This document shows positions 1-5,727 of a stretch of DNA of 6,665 nt, in pieces. The notes beneath the pieces were generated by a model. That model was not told the DNA's origin. It did not search any database and saw only the letters and a list, made by a program, of their open reading frames with translations. Location: NCBI GenBank assembly GCA_020434645.1, contig JAGRAK010000117.1:1-6665 (forward strand). Direction: 5' to 3'. A program made the translations under genes and the position numbers. The stretch's first letter is position 1, and each line of letters opens with the position of its first letter. Origin of the DNA: Bdellovibrionales bacterium (lineage in GTDB: Bacteria > Bdellovibrionota > Bdellovibrionia > Bdellovibrionales > UBA1609).

Positions 1-1
1 T

Positions 2-136
2 TCTCTTGAGTCGATCGGGAGTCCTGATGTTTCTGAGCATAAAGGCCTCCTTGAGGCCTTATCCTGGTTTCTGCCGCCACATTATTCATTAGTTGTGGCA
101 AGTGAAAAAGGCCTTCCGGCCTTTCACACATTATAG
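2..136 (+). CDS. Possible C-terminal tail of a plus-strand gene entering from the left (doubtful)
   Basis: A plus-strand frame is open from the left edge for 44 codons and stops with TAG at 134-136, inside the last codons of the opposing metalloprotease gene. The translation has an ordinary protein-like mix (it includes LLEALSWFLPPHYSLVVAS) and no rare codons, but I recognise no family. An open frame of this length can easily occur by chance. The stretch is also occupied by three hairpins, one of them a convincing terminator for the opposite strand, which argues against coding. If real, it is the 3' end of a gene converging on the metalloprotease gene with a few bases of overlap. Confidence 0.2.
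   Translation, partial: SLESIGSPDVSEHKGLLEALSWFLPPHYSLVVASEKGLPAFHTL
42..60. repeat. Perfect GGCC-core inverted repeat (hairpin)
   Basis: An 8-bp perfect stem (AAGGCCTC at 42-49 against GAGGCCTT at 53-60) closes a 3-nt loop. Neither strand has a clear T-run after the stem, so it is not a canonical intrinsic terminator on its own. It could be a backup terminator for the minus-strand operon or the terminator of a plus-strand gene left of the window. It shares its AAGGCC/GGCCTT core with the hairpin at 102-127. Confidence 0.5.
102..127 (-). terminator. Rho-independent terminator of the metalloprotease operon
   Basis: Read on the minus strand, the transcript contains AAAGGCC, a GGAA loop of the stable GNRA type, and GGCCTTTTT with a T-run, beginning a few bases after the metalloprotease stop codon. 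GTG/CAC pairs extend the base of the stem across a two-base bulge. The GC-rich stem, tight tetraloop and U-tract make a standard intrinsic terminator. On the plus strand the stem is followed by only three T, so it would be weaker in that direction. Confidence 0.8.
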
Positions 137-3100
137 CGCCATAGCTTGAATCATTTTTTCGTAAAATCCTTTATCTTGAAAACCTCCACTTAAATATTTA
201 GTGATGACTTCAGCACCAAGCTCTCGTGCAAGTTTTTCGCTAGGAGTTGCGTCTACCGGGATTGGTTTACCAGCTTCGAGGTCATCTAGAATTTTAACCA
301 AAGCTTCTTCGCCGATATTCGTGAAGAGTATCACAATTTCTCGACTCATTACCTCGATAGAGGCGACTTCTGACTGTAGATTAGCAAAGTAGCGATTGAG
401 GCCTAAGTCTGTTTGTATGTAATCAGTTGGTGTGCTTCCGATGGGTAGCCCGGCATTTATAGTAATTGAACTGAGCAGTGATGTTGCATCATTCAACTGT
501 TCATGTGACGGAAGAGTTGATTGTAATACATTCACAAGCTTCGCCTGAAAATCCATTCCGCTGTTCGGGATGCCAAATAATTTCTGAACACCTGGGTGAA
601 GCGGTTTCATAATTTTATGCCCATTCATAACTTCAGTAGCGTTATAAAACTGTACAGGGACTTGAGCCAATAAAACCTGACCGCTTTGTGTTCTAATTGC
701 TATTTGCGAAACAGCTTCATCAAGCAATACGGCAGACAGTCTGGCCTGTAAAGATTCGCGCAAATCTGAGATATCTAGAAAGTTGCCGGTAAATTCGTCA
801 AAACTTTCAATACCCGTTATGCGACCGATAAGTGCATTTGTGGCAAGCATTTTATCAATCCATATTCCGCGTACGTCAATTTGATCGACGTAAGGGTTAC
901 CAGAATGAGGGTCTTTTCTGGATTGAAATGATTTGCCAGCTTCTCCGACAACTACATAGGCCGGATTAATTTGCACGTTTGCTGAATCAAAACATGTTAT
1001 GGCATTGCTTGATAGAAGCCTTAGTGGCACCACCGCGACAATCAAGTTTGGATTTTTTGTTTGTGAAACGGCGCAAAGCGTGTCTGGTGTTTCAATCACC
1101 TGCATAAAAAAGTTTCCAGCGAGTTGTGTGGCAGCTTTAAGGTCTTTTAAAAAATCATATTGCTCCCATACGGGAGAATCATCAGGGAGTGAATAGGTTT
1201 GCTTGATGTCTTCGTAGCGCTCAAATACAGTACGCAAGCTGTGCATAATGAGGCCGACGCGTCGAATTTGTGTGGCATCGTCATAAAGGGAGAAGCTATA
1301 CGCGCCATTTCTAAAATTTCTGCGTGAGTAGCTTTCTTCGTACATCTTCATCCAATGCTGTGCTTGTTCAACTAGGTTGGTGCCTTCGTCAAACCTATTG
1401 CAATTGGGGTTGACTGCGACATGCTCGTCTGTGCAATAAGCGAAAGCCTTAATTTTTAAATTAGGATCTTTTCTATAGTCTTCAATAGAGACTAGTGTTT
1501 TATCATCTGCGAGAAGTATTTTTTCAGCATAACCGAAACGAAGTGCCGCTATATCATATTTGCCCATGATTTGAAGCTCATTGGTGCTTTTGTACCCGTA
1601 GTCCATCACAGAACTATAGTCGAACTGTCGAGATATGCCCATGTCACTTAATTCTTTTTCTGTATAGAAATTGACCTTATCTTCAGATCCAGCAAAATTA
1701 TGTCGAAGACCGAGTGTATGACCAACTTCGTGGATAAGTGTGGGCACCCACACGAATGGCAAGAGCGTATCAATTACTTTATCTTTTTCAGCATCAGTAA
1801 GTTGCATCCATCTTTTTGTGCCGATATCTGCGATTAATTTATCAATTTCATTTTCTAGTGAATCGTGCATGTTAAAATTATCAATGTCATAAAAGCAGTG
1901 CGTAGATAAAACTTGCTCACGAATTGATTCATCATCTTTTAACATAACGGCATCACGTAGGGTCAGACGACGCTCTTCTCGTCGTAAAGTGTCGGTGCGA
2001 AGTTTATTTACATTAACAGGAACTGAAATATCTTTGCCTACAGAACGGCCAGCTTTTGATTTCGCAGCGGCGGCAAGAGTTTTGGCTGTACTGGCCACAT
2101 GTGAGCCTGCTTTTTTTGATTTAAATTCACTTGCCGTTAACGTCAGGGCCGGCTTGTTAGCACTTAAAAGTTCAGGTGTGAGCGCAACAGTGATATTAGA
2201 TGATTGAGATAATTTTTCGAGCACGATTTCTTCGTAAGCGCGTTGAATACCTTTTTTGATTACACCGAGGTACATGGCTGCGCGGCCATGCACGATTTCG
2301 CCAGTTCGTGGGTTTGCAGCAGTTGGGCCGTAACCAAGTATGCCGTAGTTAACCGGGTCTTCAACCATTACGATGCTATTTACGCGAAGGTCACCCGGAC
2401 TCATACCCGGCACAGCATCTTGCAAGTCAATTTGCAGATTTGCGCCAGCCAATTTAAGAGAGTGATTTATATTGGCTATTCCCGCTATTGTCGCCGCCTT
2501 AATCTTAGCATATTGAGGCTTATTAAAGTTTTCTGTCATGTGGTACACAACCGTACTGTTGGGGTTCCAGCGGTTCATGAACGTCTTTTTGCTGCCTTCG
2601 GTGGTGTTATTGTCACGATCAAGTTTTAATGTGTCAGTATTAAAGAAACCGAAAGTATTTTCTTCTTTTCGATTGTAGGGGATGGCCTTGTAGCCAGCAG
2701 TCGCAACCTTATCAAGTTTTGCCAGTGAGTAGTGGTAGACTACTTTAAATGTTAAGTCAGAAAGAGCGTCTATGTTACCGGCACACGCAATGTTAGATTT
2801 GTAGGTTTTTTCGACTTGTATGTTTATGGCATCTTCTTCAAGTTTATAGCCAACAAATCCTGAAGCCACTTCTTCATAGCATGGGCGAAACAGATTTTTA
2901 ATTTCTACAGGTAAAAAGCTAATTTCTTGAACAGCTAATTTTTCAGCTTCAATTTTTAAAAACTTTCTCTTTGCCCAAGGTTTGCCAACATCGACTTCTT
3001 CTTTATTTGTACATTTGCCGTCGGCATCAGGCGTGCAACGGTAGTCTACATGTTTTATTGGTATAGAAAGTACAGGTCTGTCATTTACAGGATTTTCACT

Positions 3101-3406
3101 AAACTGCTCCTCATGATCGACTTCAATAACCTTAAGATCATTTTCTGTTAGCTGCAGCTTTACAATTTTTGCTTCACCCATATACATTGGAAAAGTTGCA
3201 TCTGTAGTTCGAGTTGAGTTGAGACTTGACGGCACATATATGTATTCTGCATTTGTATCTATAAGTGCTTTGGACTCGTCTTTGACTTCAGCAGTTAAAT
3301 CTTTTTGAAGATTTTCGAAGGGACGCTCTTTTGTACACCCCAAGGCAAATGCAAGTGTTACTCCCATTATAGCCACCACTGATTTTTTGATCCCCTGTGT
3401 TTTCAT
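131..3406 (-). CDS. Large zinc-dependent metalloprotease lipoprotein (Met-zincin / DUF4953-like)
   Basis: Predicted exported zinc protease of 1091 residues. The N-terminus is a lipoprotein signal: basic start, hydrophobic core, then FALGC with Cys24 as the lipidated residue. Residues 559-569 read HEVGHTLGLRH, the metzincin zinc site HExxHxxGxxH (His559, His563, His569 ligands; Glu560 catalytic). SVMDY with Met601 is the expected Met-turn 32 residues later. Upstream, NPRTGEI (365-371) resembles the PRTGEI segment of the DUF4953 (Met-zincin) family. I chose the ATG at 3404-3406 because GGAGGGG lies 6 nt upstream and the lipoprotein signal begins there; the longer frame starts at TTG 3440-3442 with no such support. 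Unusual are the roughly 190 residues between PRTGEI and HExxH, with a Lys/Ala-rich stretch at about 425-457, and a C-terminal part of about 490 residues after the Met-turn. About nine further cysteines suggest disulfides. Last gene of its operon, followed by a terminator. Substrate unknown. Confidence 0.9.
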   Translation of the reverse strand: MKTQGIKKSVVAIMGVTLAFALGCTKERPFENLQKDLTAEVKDESKALIDTNAEYIYVPSSLNSTRTTDATFPMYMGEAKIVKLQLTENDLKVIEVDHEEQFSENPVNDRPVLSIPIKHVDYRCTPDADGKCTNKEEVDVGKPWAKRKFLKIEAEKLAVQEISFLPVEIKNLFRPCYEEVASGFVGYKLEEDAINIQVEKTYKSNIACAGNIDALSDLTFKVVYHYSLAKLDKVATAGYKAIPYNRKEENTFGFFNTDTLKLDRDNNTTEGSKKTFMNRWNPNSTVVYHMTENFNKPQYAKIKAATIAGIANINHSLKLAGANLQIDLQDAVPGMSPGDLRVNSIVMVEDPVNYGILGYGPTAANPRTGEIVHGRAAMYLGVIKKGIQRAYEEIVLEKLSQSSNITVALTPELLSANKPALTLTASEFKSKKAGSHVASTAKTLAAAAKSKAGRSVGKDISVPVNVNKLRTDTLRREERRLTLRDAVMLKDDESIREQVLSTHCFYDIDNFNMHDSLENEIDKLIADIGTKRWMQLTDAEKDKVIDTLLPFVWVPTLIHEVGHTLGLRHNFAGSEDKVNFYTEKELSDMGISRQFDYSSVMDYGYKSTNELQIMGKYDIAALRFGYAEKILLADDKTLVSIEDYRKDPNLKIKAFAYCTDEHVAVNPNCNRFDEGTNLVEQAQHWMKMYEESYSRRNFRNGAYSFSLYDDATQIRRVGLIMHSLRTVFERYEDIKQTYSLPDDSPVWEQYDFLKDLKAATQLAGNFFMQVIETPDTLCAVSQTKNPNLIVAVVPLRLLSSNAITCFDSANVQINPAYVVVGEAGKSFQSRKDPHSGNPYVDQIDVRGIWIDKMLATNALIGRITGIESFDEFTGNFLDISDLRESLQARLSAVLLDEAVSQIAIRTQSGQVLLAQVPVQFYNATEVMNGHKIMKPLHPGVQKLFGIPNSGMDFQAKLVNVLQSTLPSHEQLNDATSLLSSITINAGLPIGSTPTDYIQTDLGLNRYFANLQSEVASIEVMSREIVILFTNIGEEALVKILDDLEAGKPIPVDATPSEKLARELGAEVITKYLSGGFQDKGFYEKMIQAMAL

Positions 3407-3412
3407 ATTTAT

Positions 3413-3419
3413 CCCCTCC
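3413..3419 (-). promoter_or_regulatory. Shine-Dalgarno fixing the metalloprotease start
   Basis: GGAGGGG on the minus strand, 6 nt before the ATG at 3404-3406. It lies inside the 36-nt gap after the barrel gene's stop codon. It decides between this ATG and the in-frame TTG at 3440-3442, which would place the ribosome site inside the coding sequence. Confidence 0.85.
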
Positions 3420-3442
3420 GATAAATTATTTTTTAACAACAA

Positions 3443-4276
3443 TTAATATTGAACTCTTAGCCCGGTTGAAAACGCACTATTGCTTTTGTCATAAATTGAA
3501 ATATTAGAATCAACGCCATTTGCCCCTAAAGCGTCGCCATTATTTGTATGAGCGACATAAACTTGTCCGGTCTTATTAAAATCAAAAGCGAGCTCTTCAG
3601 ATAGTAAGAATGAAGTTTTAAGTGCCCCTTGATATGTCCAGCCTGTCTGGTATCGCCCAATTAAAGAGAGAGTTACTTTGCCTGGCAAATTCTGAATTAG
3701 ACCGAGGGTATGACGGACACGATTATCTAAGTTCGGACCACGAAGGTTTGTTCGCTCAAATTCATGAAAATTTTGAAGATATGAAAGTGAGTAGCTGGCT
3801 GTACTGGGCAAGTTGAATAGGCTGAACTTCTGAGAAATGCCTGTGGTGAGGCCAAATGCGCTACGTAGAGAGTTTTCTATTCTATCTTTTTCATTCGTGG
3901 GTAAAAGCGTAAATGTTGATATATTGAGCTTTCGATTGTCTGCAATGTTGATGGGGTCTCTATTAAGTGAGAGTATTGTGTTTGATATAGAAGTCTCTTG
4001 ATCGGCATAGAGTGCTTGTTCTAAAGCCGCTTGTGCTGAAATAGAAGCTTTCGCAAAGACCTTGTATGAAGCGGCAATATCTAAATATGAACTGGCAGCA
4101 TATTCAGGATCTGAGGATTCTCGCAAATTTGACTCAAGAGATACTTCAACATCTATGGTGAGTTTTTTCTTATTGTGAGTTGCAAGTTCACTAATCGGCA
4201 GCGAAATCGTATTCTGTGCATTGGCGCTGTGTCCCCACAACATATAGAGGCATATTGCCACCATAATGATTCTCAT
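3443..4276 (-). CDS. Secreted outer-membrane beta-barrel-like protein, family not recognised
   Basis: A 277-residue protein that I cannot assign to a named family. It has a Sec signal peptide (basic Arg2, hydrophobic core, ANA then Q, likely signal peptidase I cut after Ala20). The second half alternates polar and hydrophobic residues in strands, for example around SYSLSYLQNF and KVTLSLIGRYQTGW. The last eight residues, STGLRVQY, fit the BAM-recognised beta-signal (polar-x-Gly-x-x-hydrophobic-x-aromatic) and end in Tyr, as outer-membrane barrels usually do. Residues 21-100 are less barrel-like and contain an Ala-rich helical-looking stretch, so a small periplasmic part is possible. The ATG at 4274-4276 has GGAGGGG only 2 nt away, within a stem-loop. 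It is 36 nt upstream of the metalloprotease gene in the same direction, so the two are probably co-expressed; the barrel may help present or anchor the protease at the surface (inference). Confidence 0.75.
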   Translation of the reverse strand: MRIIMVAICLYMLWGHSANAQNTISLPISELATHNKKKLTIDVEVSLESNLRESSDPEYAASSYLDIAASYKVFAKASISAQAALEQALYADQETSISNTILSLNRDPINIADNRKLNISTFTLLPTNEKDRIENSLRSAFGLTTGISQKFSLFNLPSTASYSLSYLQNFHEFERTNLRGPNLDNRVRHTLGLIQNLPGKVTLSLIGRYQTGWTYQGALKTSFLLSEELAFDFNKTGQVYVAHTNNGDALGANGVDSNISIYDKSNSAFSTGLRVQY

Positions 4277-4278
4277 AA

Positions 4279-4320
4279 CCCCTCCGTCTGCCGCTAACCA
4301 AAAAAGTTAGGACGACGGAG
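4279..4320 (-). promoter_or_regulatory. Leader stem-loop covering the barrel gene's Shine-Dalgarno
   Basis: On the minus-strand transcript, CTCCGTC (4314-4320) pairs perfectly with GACGGAG (4282-4288). An inner stem pairs CTAAC (4306-4310) with GTTAG (4294-4298) around a 7-nt T-rich loop, with an asymmetric internal loop between the two stems. The 3' arm supplies the GGAG of the Shine-Dalgarno GGAGGGG (4279-4285) two bases before the start codon, so the folded RNA would hide the ribosome site. There is no T-run after the stem, so it does not look like a terminator for the upstream PilZ gene. A translational control element is the best reading, untested. Confidence 0.55.
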
Positions 4321-4389
4321 AACTGAGTATCAAGATTGATGCCAGAAAAATTGGGGACAAACTGGCTCGGCATATAATTTTATTTTATA

Positions 4390-4794
4390 TCACTTAGTAG
4401 TAGGTGCCTCATCGAGTTCGCCGGGCGCAGGAAGCAAGTCTACTAAACAATTTCGCCAGTAATCAGGCACGTCCGCAGCGAAATCGATAGCGACAAGAAA
4501 CCGACCTTTGCCGGTGTGAGTGGCACGCATAATTGTGCCATCTAAATCGAGGTTCATTTGTGGTAAGTATAGAACTACGGCTTGCCCAATTGTCGCTTGT
4601 AAGCTCAAGTTGTCGCGGAGCTCTTCGGGGACAAGCCAGCGCCGTTCAATTTCAACCAGAAACCCGGTTGAAGAGGCGTTAATGATTTTACCTTCGCGCG
4701 CAATCACTGAGTAATTGGTAATTGAAGTTAGATCGTTAATTTCGATTCCCTCTACTGCCTTACGTTCTGCAATTCGTCTGTTGTTGGCTTGCAT
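4390..4794 (-). CDS. PilZ-domain protein (probable c-di-GMP receptor)
   Basis: A 134-residue single-domain cytoplasmic protein without a signal peptide. It shows both PilZ ligand motifs: RxxxR at Arg7-Arg11 (within NRRIAERK) and NxSxxG at Asn39-Ser41-Gly44 (NASSTG), spaced as in the family. A later strand pattern, GTIMRAT followed by GRFLVAIDF, matches the end of the PilZ barrel. Members bind cyclic di-GMP and alter the activity of a partner, often in motility, secretion or surface polymer production. The ATG at 4792-4794 is preceded by GAGG with 5-nt spacing. It is the first minus-strand gene after the divergent intergenic region, 113 nt upstream of the barrel gene, so it could share an operon with the barrel and the protease, or that leader could carry its own promoter. 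The short acidic/Pro C-terminal tail is not recognised. All key binding residues are present, so binding is plausible. Confidence 0.85.
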   Translation of the reverse strand: MQANNRRIAERKAVEGIEINDLTSITNYSVIAREGKIINASSTGFLVEIERRWLVPEELRDNLSLQATIGQAVVLYLPQMNLDLDGTIMRATHTGKGRFLVAIDFAADVPDYWRNCLVDLLPAPGELDEAPTTK

Positions 4795-4853
4795 TTCTAC
4801 CTCATATTTAGAGCTTTATTGCTGATAAATAACTATCGGGATGGCCTAGACCA

Positions 4854-4884
4854 AAGTTTAGGAGAAACTTGTGGCTGTCCCACA
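4854..4884. repeat. Two abutting small inverted repeats in the divergent intergenic region
   Basis: AAGTTT (4854-4859) and AAACTT (4865-4870) form a perfect 6-bp stem around AGGAG. Next to it, TGTGG (4870-4874) and CCACA (4880-4884) form a perfect 5-bp stem around CTGTC; the two share base 4870. They lie in the 197-nt space between the divergent PilZ and BPL_N genes and may be operator half-sites or RNA hairpins. I found no convincing -35/-10 pair for either gene here; a TATATT/AATATA segment at 4960-4965 is the best -10-like element, on either strand. Confidence 0.35.
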
Positions 4885-4981
4885 TTTATACGTAGGGAAG
4901 ACCATCAATTTTTGCTTGCTTTCAATGTATCAAGATAGGAACATTTTGCTTGATCGCATTATATTCGACATAAGGCAGCTT

Positions 4982-4986
4982 GAGGG
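4982..4986 (+). promoter_or_regulatory. Shine-Dalgarno fixing the BPL_N gene start
   Basis: GAGGG lies 5 nt before the ATG at 4992-4994. An in-frame TAA at 4971-4973 blocks any longer frame. The alternatives TTG 4980-4982 and GTG 4986-4988 overlap this ribosome site and would add four or two residues ahead of the signal peptide. Confidence 0.7.
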
Positions 4987-4991
4987 TGGCA

Positions 4992-5693
4992 ATGGGGTTC
5001 AGGTCAATTGTACTGGCACTTTATATACTGAGTTCGACAACTATGGCTGCCGCGAGCCCTACTAATATATACATATATAATGACAAAGGTGACTGTGACG
5101 GCTGCTCTGGGGCTGTGGCGGAGCTCCTCGACCAACGTAGGGCTCAATATGCCTATGCTCAAAAACCGGATATTACCGCACGTGGTTTGGTGGGTATAAA
5201 GCTTTGGATTCAGCCCGGTGGTGATGGCATAGAAATGGCCTTGCACCTTAAAGACAAACATAAAGAAGCATTGAGAAATTTTGTTGCAGCCGGGGGAAAC
5301 TATTTAGGTCTTTGCGCCGGGGCATTTTTTGCGGATCATTTTGTTGATGATGCCAATACGATTCCGGGGCTCGGTCTATTGCCAGGAGTAAGCCGTGATT
5401 TTTCACCAATAAATAAAGATGAAATGATCCTCGACATTATTTGGAACAATATACGACGGTTTATGTACTTTCAGGATGGGGCTACTTTTGATCTGCATCC
5501 TTCTGCCAGAGTTCATACGATAGCTCGTTACTCTACGGGTGAGCCAGCAGTGATTGAATTTAGATATGGCGCTGGTCATGTGATTTTATCTGGAGTTCAT
5601 CCTGAGGCCAATAACGAATGGCGAAAAAACCTTAACGACCCCGATGGCGATGATACATATCTAGCCCAAGAGCTTTTAGATAAACTTCTTTAA
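4992..5693 (+). CDS. Exported BPL_N-domain protein (class I glutamine-amidotransferase-like)
   Basis: A 233-residue protein with a signal peptide ending MAAA then SPT (likely cut after Ala21), so probably periplasmic. The mature part resembles the stand-alone N-terminal domain of biotin-protein ligases (BPL_N), a fold related to class I glutamine amidotransferases: YIYNDKGD near the N-terminus, PGGDG at 75-79, GGNYLGLCAGAFF with the nucleophile-elbow Cys108, and GVHPE with His203 and Glu205 completing an apparent Cys-His-Glu triad. Function and substrate are not established for free-standing exported members, and no biotin ligase catalytic domain follows. A CxxC pair (Cys35-Cys38) just after the signal peptide could be a disulfide or metal site. 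The start is the ATG with a good Shine-Dalgarno. Transcribed divergently from PilZ and tail to tail with an ATP-grasp gene; a partnership is possible but the predicted compartments differ. Confidence 0.85.
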   Translation: MGFRSIVLALYILSSTTMAAASPTNIYIYNDKGDCDGCSGAVAELLDQRRAQYAYAQKPDITARGLVGIKLWIQPGGDGIEMALHLKDKHKEALRNFVAAGGNYLGLCAGAFFADHFVDDANTIPGLGLLPGVSRDFSPINKDEMILDIIWNNIRRFMYFQDGATFDLHPSARVHTIARYSTGEPAVIEFRYGAGHVILSGVHPEANNEWRKNLNDPDGDDTYLAQELLDKLL

Positions 5694-5727
5694 TTTTAAC
5701 TACTGCAATAGCTAGCAGTTAAAATTA
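5691..5727. terminator. Inverted repeat between convergent genes, possible bidirectional terminator
   Basis: TAATTTTA (5691-5698) pairs with TAAAATTA (5720-5727). Inside, ACTGC (5702-5706) pairs with GCAGT (5715-5719) around an 8-nt loop, leaving a 3-nt bulge at 5699-5701. The outer arms contain the stop codons of both converging genes. The position suits a shared terminator, but the stem is AT-rich and neither strand has a clean T-run after a GC-rich core, so efficiency is doubtful. Confidence 0.5.

Noticed and set aside
2243..2629. 128-codon plus-strand open frame
   Set aside because: It lies wholly antisense to the conserved PRTGEI region of the metalloprotease and shows no recognisable domain.
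3407..3442. N-terminal extension of the metalloprotease from a TTG at 3440-3442
   Set aside because: The strong Shine-Dalgarno lies inside this extension and the lipoprotein signal peptide starts at the ATG at 3404-3406.
4191..4373. 60-codon minus-strand open frame across the barrel gene's leader
   Set aside because: There is no Shine-Dalgarno before its ATG, it overlaps the barrel signal peptide in another frame, and it runs through the leader hairpin.
4326..4389. Separate promoter for the barrel and protease genes in the leader
   Set aside because: TTGTCC and several AT-rich hexamers exist, but no pair combines good matches with good spacing.
4912..4965. Promoter built from TTGCTT (4912-4917 or 4947-4952) and TATATT (4960-4965)
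   Set aside because: The spacings are far from 16-18 nt, so only the -10-like box is mentioned and no promoter is called.
5004..5261. 85-codon minus-strand open frame
   Set aside because: It is antisense to the BPL_N gene, whose motifs in this stretch are clear.
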